From Pseudomonadota bacterium (lineage in GTDB: Bacteria > Pseudomonadota > Alphaproteobacteria > Rhizobiales > Xanthobacteraceae): a DNA stretch of 64,000 nt. A program made the translations under genes and the position numbers. Below, piece by piece: positions 8,995 to 16,101 of this stretch; positions within the stretch are counted from its first letter, which is position 1; every line of letters begins with the position of its first letter. Where the stretch lies: assembly GCA_023404705.1 (NCBI GenBank), contig JAEYAU010000253.1, positions 1 to 64,000 of the forward strand, written 5' to 3'. The notes under the pieces are model-generated. The model did not search any database, was not told where the DNA came from, and saw only the letters and a program-made list of their open reading frames with translations.

Positions 8995-9018
8995 GGGGCG
9001 GCCCGTGTGGGCCGCCCC
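8995..9018 (-). terminator. intercistronic hairpin between dctP and dctQ
   Basis: GGGGCGGCCC at 8995-9004 pairs perfectly with GGGCCGCCCC at 9009-9018 around a 4-nt loop. It lies 18 bp after the dctP stop on the minus strand and has no U-run. It is therefore more likely an mRNA-stabilising or partial-termination hairpin than a full intrinsic terminator. Confidence 0.6.
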
Positions 9019-9035
9019 GGCGATCGCGCCGTGCG

Positions 9036-10145
9036 CTAGCGCTTCGGCGGGAAGTAGTAGTTCGCGACGAAGGAGTAGGGCGGGAAGTAGGCGCGCTTCA
9101 TCGGCACCACGAGCTTCGCGTAGGTCCGCTGTGACTCGAGTGTCTTCTTGAAGAACGGGTTCTTCGCCGACTCTTCCTCGGCGAGCTTGTCCCAGCCGCG
9201 CAGGAATTCACGCAGGATCTCGGCCGGCGTGGTCAGGATCTGCACGCCGTGCTTCTCCTGCAGCTCGATCAAGGCTTCCGCGTTCTGCTTCTGCCACTTG
9301 GCCCACCAGATCAGGAAGGCTTCGTTTGCCGCGGACTTGATCCACTCCTGCTCCTGCGGCTTGAGCGACTTCCACACGTCGCCGTTGAACACGAGCTCGC
9401 CGATCGTGACGTTCTCGTGCACGCCCGGCGAATAGTGATACTTCCACACATTGTGGAAGCCGAGGCGCAGATCCTCGACGCCGCCGACCCACTCGGCGCA
9501 GTCGATCACGCCGCGCTGCGCCGACGGAATGATTTCGCCGCCGGGCATGTTCACCACCGTATAGCCGAGCCGCTGCCAGATCTCGCCCGCGATACCGGTC
9601 TGGCGGCACTTCATGCCCTTCATGTCCTCGATCTTCTCGATCGGCTTGTTGAACCAGCCGAACGCCTGCGGGCCGGAAGGCAGGATCGGGAAGACGACGA
9701 GGTTGAGCTTGAGCTCCTTCTGATAGAACTCCTGGTAAAGCTCCCAGCCGCCGCCGTGATACATCCAGCCCATCACGTCGATCATGTCCATGCCGAACGT
9801 GCCGCCGGGGCCGCCCGTGAACAGGATCGAGGCCTTGTTCTTGCCGGTCCAGTAGCCGCCCCAGGCATGGGCGCCGTCGATGACCTTCTTGTGGGTGGCG
9901 TCGAGCACCTCGAACGCCGGCACGACCTGTCCGGCCGGCATTGCCTCGATCTTCAGCGTGCCGCCCGAGAGCTTCTCGACGCGCTCGGCCCAGTAAAGAA
10001 AGTTCTCGTGCAGCGTCAGGCTGGCGGGCCATGTCGACTGCATCTTCAGGACTCGAGTCTGCTGGGCTGAAGCATCATGCGGCGCGACGAGCGCAATTCC
10101 GAGTCCCACGGCTGCGCCAAGCGCAGCAATGACAGCTTTCCTCAT
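9036..10145 (-). CDS. dctP: TRAP transporter substrate-binding protein (DctP family)
   Basis: A 369-residue exported protein. MRKAVIAALGAAVGLGIALVA is a signal peptide with likely cleavage after DASA. The mature part has the DctP/TakP pattern: ADxxxxHxGAYYW-like HAWGGYWTGKN, GGPGGTFGMD, and the ligand-carboxylate arginine segment GMKCRQTGIAGEIW, then GGEIIPSAQRGVIDCAEWVGG. This subgroup (TakP, mannitol/chloroaromatic annotation) usually binds organic or keto acids. ATG 10145 was chosen because GAGGGAG precedes it and the signal peptide starts there. The gene stands between the fhc and xox clusters, so a C1-related or Ln-chelating carboxylate is conceivable but unproven. Confidence 0.92.
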   Translation of the reverse strand: MRKAVIAALGAAVGLGIALVAPHDASAQQTRVLKMQSTWPASLTLHENFLYWAERVEKLSGGTLKIEAMPAGQVVPAFEVLDATHKKVIDGAHAWGGYWTGKNKASILFTGGPGGTFGMDMIDVMGWMYHGGGWELYQEFYQKELKLNLVVFPILPSGPQAFGWFNKPIEKIEDMKGMKCRQTGIAGEIWQRLGYTVVNMPGGEIIPSAQRGVIDCAEWVGGVEDLRLGFHNVWKYHYSPGVHENVTIGELVFNGDVWKSLKPQEQEWIKSAANEAFLIWWAKWQKQNAEALIELQEKHGVQILTTPAEILREFLRGWDKLAEEESAKNPFFKKTLESQRTYAKLVVPMKRAYFPPYSFVANYYFPPKR

Positions 10146-10300
10146 TGCGTGTTTCTCCCTCGTGCTCTGGCGGTATGTTGTTGGTGATGGCTTCTTAAGG
10201 GCCGCGTGAAGCCTAGCACTTTGCTTGCCAGCCGCACGCGCTTTCTGCGGCGCGGGCACCCGCCGATCACTATGTCAGTGTTGCTGACTTAAGGCGCGTG

Positions 10301-10999
10301 TCACGCGGATGCGGCCGCGCGCAACGCCGTCACCGTGGCGGGAAGCTCGCCCATGTCGCGAATGACGCGATGCGCTCCGGCCCCGCGCAGCAGCTCGGGA
10401 AGATCGGTCCCGGCGTGGCTCGCGCCCGCGAAGCCGATGGCGTGCATGCCGGCCGCGCGCGCGGCCTCGATGCCGCGTGGCGAATCCTCGATCACGATGC
10501 AGTCCGACGGCGCGTGGCCGACGCTTCTTGCCGCGAACCAGAACAGGTCCGGCGCCGGCTTGCCGCGCGCGACTTGCGTCGCGCTGTAGACGTGCTCGCC
10601 GAACAAGGCCGCGAGCCCCGTCACCTCGAGCGAGAGCCGCAGCCGGTCCGGATGCGACGACGAGGCGACGCAGCGCCGAAAGGGCAGGGCCGCGATCGCT
10701 TCGCGCACGCCCGTCACCGCGACGAGCTCCGCGCGGAAGCGGGCAAACAACTGCTCGCCGAAACGCGCGCTGGTCTCCGCCGGGATCTCGCCGCCGACGA
10801 GCTCGGCCGCGGTCGCGAGCACGTCTTTCAGGCTGCGGCCGCCGAACACGCGGATGCTCTCCTCGGTGGACATGGGTCGCCCGAGCGAGGTGATCAGCTC
10901 CGCCAGCGTCGCATTGGCGATCATCTCGGAATCGACCAGCACGCCGTCACAGTCGAAGATCAGCAGCGTGCGCGCGTCGGCGGACTCAGGCATGGGCAT
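10301..10999 (-). CDS. HAD-superfamily phosphatase (beta-phosphoglucomutase-like)
   Basis: A 232-residue haloacid-dehalogenase-type hydrolase with motif I FDCDGVLVDSE near residue 14, motif II Ser in VASSSHPDRL, Lys in ARGKPAPDLF, and motif IV IVIEDSPRG. The helical cap between motifs I and II matches the PGMB/phosphoglycolate phosphatase class. The start (ATG 10999, or 10993) overlaps the end of the ABC ATPase gene by 14 bp, so it is the fourth gene of that operon. A phosphatase in an importer operon may act on the imported compound. The substrate is unknown. Confidence 0.85.
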   Translation of the reverse strand: MPMPESADARTLLIFDCDGVLVDSEMIANATLAELITSLGRPMSTEESIRVFGGRSLKDVLATAAELVGGEIPAETSARFGEQLFARFRAELVAVTGVREAIAALPFRRCVASSSHPDRLRLSLEVTGLAALFGEHVYSATQVARGKPAPDLFWFAARSVGHAPSDCIVIEDSPRGIEAARAAGMHAIGFAGASHAGTDLPELLRGAGAHRVIRDMGELPATVTALRAAASA

Positions 11000-11723
11000 G
11001 CAGGCGCTTTGCGATTTCGTGCTTGAGCGCCGCGATCTCGTCGGCGCTGCGCGCCGCGCGCGGGCGCGGGATCAGCAGCTCGGCGATCACATGGGTCGGA
11101 CGCGGTGCGAGCAGGAACAGGCGATCGGCGAGCCGCACCGCCTCGTCGACGTCGTGGGTCACGAGCAAGGTCGTCACGGGCCGGCGCTCGACCAGCATCG
11201 CGAGCTCGTCGCGCAAACGCGCCGCGAGCGCTGCATCGAGCGATGTGAACGGCTCGTCGAGGATCAGGAGATGCGGTTCGACGCCGAAGGCGCGCGCGAG
11301 CGCGACCCGGCGTGCGAGGCCGAGCGAGAGCTCGCCCGGAAAATGTGAGCGGTGCGTGGTGAGCCCAAGGATCTCGAACAGGGCCGTGAGCGCCGCATCG
11401 TCGATCTCGGGCGCGACCAGCCGCACGTTCTGCTCGACGCTGCGCCAGGGAAGCAGGCGCGGCTCCTGGAACACCATGCCGAGCCGGCCCTCCGGCCGCG
11501 CGACCGTACCGTCGAAATCGTGCTCGAGGCCCGCGACGATGCGCAGCATCGTGGTCTTGCCGCAGCCCGAGGGACCGACGATCGCGCCCACCTCGCCGTG
11601 CCGCAGCGCGAGCGCGAGGTCGCGGATCACGTCGAGCCGCTCGCCCGAGGCCGAGACGTAGGATTTCCGCGCGATGCGGATCTCAAGCTGCGCGGGGCCG
11701 CCAGCGGGAGACGCGTCGTTCAA
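10986..11723 (-). CDS. ABC transporter ATP-binding protein (NitT/TauT type)
   Basis: A 245-residue ATPase with Walker A GPSGCGKTT, Q-loop MVFQEPRLLPWRSV, a signature that reads LSLGLARRVALARA (LSLG in place of LSGG), Walker B LLILDEPFTSLD and switch His in VTHDVDEA. The pattern is that of nitrate/sulfonate/taurine-type importers. The first usable start is TTG at 11723, 41 bp inside the end of the permease gene; no ATG or GTG lies between it and the conserved domain, so this start is tentative. Partners are the permease at 11683 and the binding protein at 12422. Confidence 0.9.
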   Translation of the reverse strand: MNDASPAGGPAQLEIRIARKSYVSASGERLDVIRDLALALRHGEVGAIVGPSGCGKTTMLRIVAGLEHDFDGTVARPEGRLGMVFQEPRLLPWRSVEQNVRLVAPEIDDAALTALFEILGLTTHRSHFPGELSLGLARRVALARAFGVEPHLLILDEPFTSLDAALAARLRDELAMLVERRPVTTLLVTHDVDEAVRLADRLFLLAPRPTHVIAELLIPRPRAARSADEIAALKHEIAKRLHAHA

Positions 11724-12420
11724 TGGGCTGCACCAGAAACGTTTCGATTGCCAACACGACGGCCGTGAAGCTCAACGCATAGGCCAGGATACGTGTCACA
11801 TCGAACAGCTGGAACGCAATACCGATCTCGAAGCCGACCCCGTTCGGCCGACCGAGCAGCTCGACCACCAGCACGATCTTCCAGACCAGCGACAGGCCGG
11901 ACCGCGAGGCCGCCGCCAGATAGGGCGCGAGCTGCGGCAGCACCACATGGCGGAATCGCTTCCAGTCGGGAAGCTCGAACACGCGCGCCATCTCGTCGAG
12001 GTCGCGATCGAGCGCGCGTGCGCCCTCGCGCACCGTCACCACCGCGTTCGGCAGCTTGTTGACCGCAACCGCCGCGATCGCGGCGACCTCCGTGAGACCG
12101 GCCCATACATAGGCGAGCACGATCACGACCAGCGCCGGCAGGTTGAGCAGCACGAGCAGCCAGGGATCGCCGAGCCGGTCCGCGATGCGGCTGCGGCCCA
12201 TCAGGATGCCGATCGCAGTGCCGAGCACCATCGCGAGCGTGAACGCGAGAGTGACGCGCGCGAGCGTCGCGCCGAGATGCAGGAACAGGTCGCCCGTGCG
12301 CGCCTCGTTCATGACCGCCCGCAGCACGGTCAAGGGATCCGGCAGGTTGCTCGGGCCCGCCGCGAAAGCCGCGAGCGTCCAGACTCCGAGGAACAACGCG
12401 AGCGAGATGACGCGAGCCAC
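11683..12420 (-). CDS. ABC transporter permease (NitT/TauT type)
   Basis: A 245-residue membrane protein with about six helices and the EAA-type loop ARVFELPDWKRFRHVVLPQLAPY. It begins at GTG 12420, one base after the stop of the binding-protein gene, reading VARVISLALFLGVWTL. The longer upstream frame would only run through that gene. Sequence type and gene order match sulfonate/nitrate/taurine-class importers. In this position, beside xox genes, the cargo could be something linked to methanol oxidation, which is inference. Confidence 0.9.
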   Translation of the reverse strand: MARVISLALFLGVWTLAAFAAGPSNLPDPLTVLRAVMNEARTGDLFLHLGATLARVTLAFTLAMVLGTAIGILMGRSRIADRLGDPWLLVLLNLPALVVIVLAYVWAGLTEVAAIAAVAVNKLPNAVVTVREGARALDRDLDEMARVFELPDWKRFRHVVLPQLAPYLAAASRSGLSLVWKIVLVVELLGRPNGVGFEIGIAFQLFDVTRILAYALSFTAVVLAIETFLVQPIERRVSRWRPRAA

Positions 12421-12421
12421 C

Positions 12422-13411
12422 TCAGTTCTCCGCCGCGCTGTAGAACGTGCCGGCCGCAAGCTCCGCCGCCGGCCCAACCAGCTCCGCACCGCCGAGCTCG
12501 GCGAGCACCCGATACAGCGTGCGGGCATCCGCCTCTTCCTCGGAGACCGGCCGGCGCGGAATGCCTTCGCGATAGCGGTCGCGATAGACCTTCAGCGTGG
12601 CGGCGTCGGCATTGCCGACGAGCGGCGCGATGCGCAGCCACTCCTCGTCCGAGTCGGCGAGGATCTGCTTCGCCTTGCGCGTGGTCGCGATGAAGCGCGC
12701 GAGCGCGTCGCGGTTCTTGGCGGCCCAGCCTTCGTCGAATACATAGCCGAGCATGGCGGGCCGCCCGCGTGCGCCGAGCCGCGGCAGGATGTCCTCGATG
12801 CCGGCTATCCGACGAAGACCCTTCGCTTCCATGGCGGCGCAGAAATTCCAGAAGTTCAGATTGGCATCGAACTCGCCGCGCAAGGTCTTCTCGGCGAGCA
12901 ATGCCGGTGCGCCGTAGTTGACCTTCGCCTGGCTCTTCAGGTCGATCCCATCCTGCTTCAGCACGCCCTGCAGCAGAAGCCAGCTCTTGTCGATCGGCCC
13001 GCCCGCGACCGCGAGGGTCTTGCCCTTGAGGTCGGCGAGCGTGCGGATCGGCGAGGCGGCCTGCACCATCACGGCGCCGACCGCGCTCGAATAGGGATGG
13101 AACACGAGCTTCGCGCCGATATGCCGCTCGCGCGAGACCCAGAGCCAGTCCGAGACGATGATGTCAGCGGACCCGCCGCGCAGCGCGATCTTGCCGGCCT
13201 CGGGGGCCGCGAGCTCATTCACCACGAGCTCGAGATTCGCCTGCTTGTCGAGGCCATGCGCGCGAATGACAGAGAGCTCCCACGCGAACGTGCCGGTCTT
13301 CTGCACGGCGAGCCGGATCGTATCGGCGGCCAGCGCGGGGGCGGAGATGCACGCGAACGCGATGAGAGGTGCGCCGAGCATCGACCGGACGTGCGGCTTC
13401 CAGCTCCTCAT
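12422..13411 (-). CDS. ABC transporter periplasmic substrate-binding protein (NitT/TauT type)
   Basis: A 329-residue exported protein with a signal peptide ending near ISAPALAAD. The mature fold has NitT/SsuA features: TIRLAVQKTGTFAWELSVI, GSADIIVSDWLW, then LKGKTLAVAGGPIDKSW and NYGAPALLAEKTLRGEFDANL. It captures the ligand for the permease/ATPase pair downstream and starts the four-gene operon. Proteins of this type occur repeatedly next to PQQ alcohol dehydrogenase genes in Hyphomicrobiales, from memory of such neighbourhoods; the ligand is not known to me. Confidence 0.88.
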   Translation of the reverse strand: MRSWKPHVRSMLGAPLIAFACISAPALAADTIRLAVQKTGTFAWELSVIRAHGLDKQANLELVVNELAAPEAGKIALRGGSADIIVSDWLWVSRERHIGAKLVFHPYSSAVGAVMVQAASPIRTLADLKGKTLAVAGGPIDKSWLLLQGVLKQDGIDLKSQAKVNYGAPALLAEKTLRGEFDANLNFWNFCAAMEAKGLRRIAGIEDILPRLGARGRPAMLGYVFDEGWAAKNRDALARFIATTRKAKQILADSDEEWLRIAPLVGNADAATLKVYRDRYREGIPRRPVSEEEADARTLYRVLAELGGAELVGPAAELAAGTFYSAAEN

Positions 13412-13509
13412 GAGATCTCCCTCGTGTTCCGTCTTGAGCCTCGCCTTCGCGCAGTCCTATCATAGTCACGAGATCGCACAGCAAGCATGCGCGGGAAAAG
13501 GACGCAGGC

Positions 13510-13857
13510 ATGACAACGGCGTGGAAGGGACTCGCGGCGCTGCTGCTCGTCGCGGCGGCATCGCAGGCGGCCGCCCAGGAGGTGAACGACTATCCGACGG
13601 CGGCGCGCGTCGACTACGTGTTCGGCTGCATGAAGGCGAATGGCGAGACGCGCCGCGCGCTCGAGCAGTGCTCCTGCTCGATCGACGTGATCGCCTCGGT
13701 GCTGCCCTACGACAAGTATGTGACCGCCGAGACGATCCTCAGCATGGTGCAGGTGCCGGGCGATCGCGCCGCGCAATTCCGCTCGGCCGAGCCCTCCAAG
13801 CACGCCGTCGACGACCTGCGCCGCGCGCAGGCGGAAGCCGAGGTGCGGTGCTTCTGA
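13510..13857 (+). CDS. small exported cysteine-containing protein, unknown function
   Basis: A 115-residue protein with a clear signal peptide (MTTAWKGLAALLLVAAASQAAAQ). Its mature part has four Cys: GCMKANGETRRALEQCSCSID plus a C-terminal CF. It therefore likely forms two disulfides in the periplasm. It is divergent from the ABC operon and convergent with the SoxYZ-like carrier, inside the methanol-oxidation block. I do not recognise a named family. Location and export suggest an accessory to XoxF or to the redox relay, and that is inference only. Confidence 0.72.
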   Translation: MTTAWKGLAALLLVAAASQAAAQEVNDYPTAARVDYVFGCMKANGETRRALEQCSCSIDVIASVLPYDKYVTAETILSMVQVPGDRAAQFRSAEPSKHAVDDLRRAQAEAEVRCF

Positions 13858-13872
13858 GCGCCGGACGCCGCC

Positions 13873-14721
13873 TCAGGTCCCGGACGCGTCGACCGGCCAT
13901 TCGCCCTTGAAGGCCTGGCCGTTGGTATCCTTCGCCTCGGCGCGGAACGTGGTCGCGCCGTTTGCCGCGAAATTGAAGCGAATATTCGGATCTTCCGAGA
14001 TCGAGATCCCGCCTTCCACCGAGAGCATCAGCCGGTCGCCCTGCCACACGTGCAGCTCGCTGACGAAGTGTGCCGGCACGTAGAGGTGGGTAATCTGGTC
14101 GCGCTGAAGTCCCGAATGATTCGGGTGGCGCACCATGATCTGCGCTTCGCGTGTGGCGCGGCTGATCGGCCCGTCTTTGGGCGCCTGCGTCTTCTCGGTG
14201 AACTGCCGCAGCCGCATCTGCCCGATCGTCGCCTTCGCTTCCTCGGCGTTCTTCGCGGCCGGCGCCGAGCAGCCGCCCGAAGCCTTCACGTAGGTCTGCA
14301 CCACATAGAGCTTGCCGTCGCTCAGCTCCGCGACCGCGTGCACATTGGTGTAGGTGTCGACGCGCACGCGCGTCGCAATCTCGGTGATGCCGGCGTCCGG
14401 ACCGACCTTGAATGTCGCCGCCACGGGCGCCGGATTGCGGTCGACGATCAGGGTGAGCACGCGCAGCTGGCGCGCATCGCCGGCCGGCAGCGTGAGCCGC
14501 ACGGTGGTCGGCACGATCGCGGCATCCTCAGCGCGTGTCGGCATCTCGAGGCCGATCAGCCCTTTGCCATCCTCGAGCGTGCGGCCCGGGAAGACGTTCG
14601 CCATCAGGTCGGGCCACGGATCGTCAGGCTCGGTCGCGGCCGGCAATGGCGTCAGCGAGGCGAGCCACAGTCCGGCCGCCAGACCCGCCGCCGCGAGCTG
14701 CCGGATGCCGAGATCGATCAT
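13873..14721 (-). CDS. quinoprotein dehydrogenase-associated SoxYZ-like carrier
   Basis: A 282-residue exported protein fusing a SoxY-like N-terminal half to a SoxZ-like C-terminal half. In SoxY a swinging C-terminal GGC-type arm carries sulfur intermediates; here GGC is internal at residues 149-151 (KASGGCSAP), exactly at the join. The C-terminal SoxZ-like half includes ITHLYVPAHFVSELHVW. The family (named fused rel SoxYZ in TIGRFAMs, as I recall) always accompanies PQQ dehydrogenases and a SoxH-like hydrolase, which is the next gene here. What it carries in alcohol oxidation is unknown. Confidence 0.88.
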   Translation of the reverse strand: MIDLGIRQLAAAGLAAGLWLASLTPLPAATEPDDPWPDLMANVFPGRTLEDGKGLIGLEMPTRAEDAAIVPTTVRLTLPAGDARQLRVLTLIVDRNPAPVAATFKVGPDAGITEIATRVRVDTYTNVHAVAELSDGKLYVVQTYVKASGGCSAPAAKNAEEAKATIGQMRLRQFTEKTQAPKDGPISRATREAQIMVRHPNHSGLQRDQITHLYVPAHFVSELHVWQGDRLMLSVEGGISISEDPNIRFNFAANGATTFRAEAKDTNGQAFKGEWPVDASGT

Positions 14722-14778
14722 GGCTCTTCTCCCGTTCTGCGATGCTGCGTCGCCAACCTGCGACGTTACGTCACTGCG

Positions 14779-15717
14779 TTACTCCCACTCGAGCTCCGCG
14801 AAGCCCGCCGTGGCATTACGCGCGTGATAGTCGTCGAACAACTCCCAGCGCGCCGCTTCGGCTGCGCCGGCCTCGGGCGCTTTCGCGATCGGCGTGCCGC
14901 GCGCGATCAGGGCGCGCAGCTCCTGCGCCAGCCCGGCAAGATACCGCTGCTCGTCCGCGAGCGCGAGGGGCCAGGCCGTCACGGGTCCGTGTCCCGGCAC
15001 GACCCGCTGCGCCGGAAGCCGGGCGAGCGCGTCCGCCACCGCGAGCCAGCCGCGCAAGCTGCCGTCCACCACCGGCAAATGGCGCAGGAACACGAGATCC
15101 CCCGCGAACAGCGTGCCGCTGGTCTCGTCCAGAATGGTCAGGTCTGCTTCCGTATGCGCGCTGCGCCAGGCCTTCAGTACGAGCACGCGGCCGCCGAGAT
15201 CGAGCCGCGTCTCATCCTCGACCAGCAGGCTCGGCGGCACGAGGGCGACATCGGCCAGCAGCGCCTCGCCCATGATGCGGCGAAAGGCATCCAGGTAATA
15301 CGGGCCGCGCTCCGCCAGCACGCGCGGCAGGTTCTTGTGGCCCACGAAGGTCGCGCCGTCCTCTGAGAATGCCGCGTTCCCAAAGACATGGTCCGGATGG
15401 CCGTGGGTGTTGATCACGTAGCGGATCGGCTTGTCGGTCAGCGCTCGAATCGCGGCGTGCAGTCGCCGCGCCTCGCGCACGCTGCCGCCGGTGTCGATCA
15501 CGGCCACCGCCGCTTCGCCGATCACGATCCCGACATTCGCGGTCGCGCCCTCATTGGCGGCGCTCATCAGCGCGATCGCGCCGATGTGCACATGAACGCC
15601 GGGCGCGACCTCTGCGAGCCGAAGCGGCGCGTCCTCGGCGCGGGCCGGCGCCGCGATCGCCCAGCCGAGGATGAGCGCGAGCAGCAGGCGCATGAGGTGA
15701 CTTCGGATGGCAGACAT
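14779..15717 (-). CDS. quinoprotein relay system zinc metallohydrolase (SoxH-like)
   Basis: A 312-residue metallo-beta-lactamase-fold protein with signal peptide MRLLLALILGWAIAAPARAED and the metal motif THGHPDH, later SAHTEAD, LFAGDLVF and VVPGHGPV. It belongs to the SoxH-related hydrolases found with PQQ dehydrogenases and the SoxYZ-like carrier. It probably releases or trims a group bound to the carrier Cys, which is inference. The start is ambiguous: ATG 15717 (chosen) or ATG 15693 immediately before the signal peptide; neither has a strong ribosome site. An upstream extension to 15906 is unlikely. Confidence 0.87.
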   Translation of the reverse strand: MSAIRSHLMRLLLALILGWAIAAPARAEDAPLRLAEVAPGVHVHIGAIALMSAANEGATANVGIVIGEAAVAVIDTGGSVREARRLHAAIRALTDKPIRYVINTHGHPDHVFGNAAFSEDGATFVGHKNLPRVLAERGPYYLDAFRRIMGEALLADVALVPPSLLVEDETRLDLGGRVLVLKAWRSAHTEADLTILDETSGTLFAGDLVFLRHLPVVDGSLRGWLAVADALARLPAQRVVPGHGPVTAWPLALADEQRYLAGLAQELRALIARGTPIAKAPEAGAAEAARWELFDDYHARNATAGFAELEWE

Positions 15718-16101
15718 GGGCAAACGCTTGCTGGTGCCGATCGTCGTGTCGAGGGCCATTCGGGAGAAGATCATTCCGCCAGCGGCTGAAACTGCAATGC
15801 GGCGATTTTGCGCCGCACGGCCCATCCCGCGCGCTGCCCATCGACGCGATTGTTGTTGCGCACGAAAAAACCCGCGCCTACACTTTGGCATGGTTTCCGG
15901 CTTCAAGGGCGTCAGTTTCTAGGGAGCACTGACGTTTCTTCGAAGGCCAGGCGGGGCAAATGCCCTTTGCCTTGCTGGGCTGTGACACGCTGCCGGAGAC
16001 TCTTCCCAGGTACGGGTTTGGTGCCGTTGCGCGGCACGCCCACTCTTGGGCTGTTCGCATCGGCATGAAACCCCGACGACAACGTCGTAGGGAGGATCAC
16101 G
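15718..16101. promoter_or_regulatory. divergent control region between metallohydrolase and xoxF
   Basis: This 384-bp gene-free stretch must hold the xoxF promoter and probably that of the minus-strand relay genes. I see a short perfect hairpin ACGAC-AAC-GTCGT at about 16077-16091 followed directly by the xoxF ribosome site GGGAGGATCACG. I cannot identify a confident -35/-10 pair or a known MxbDM/lanthanide-switch operator. Confidence 0.45.
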
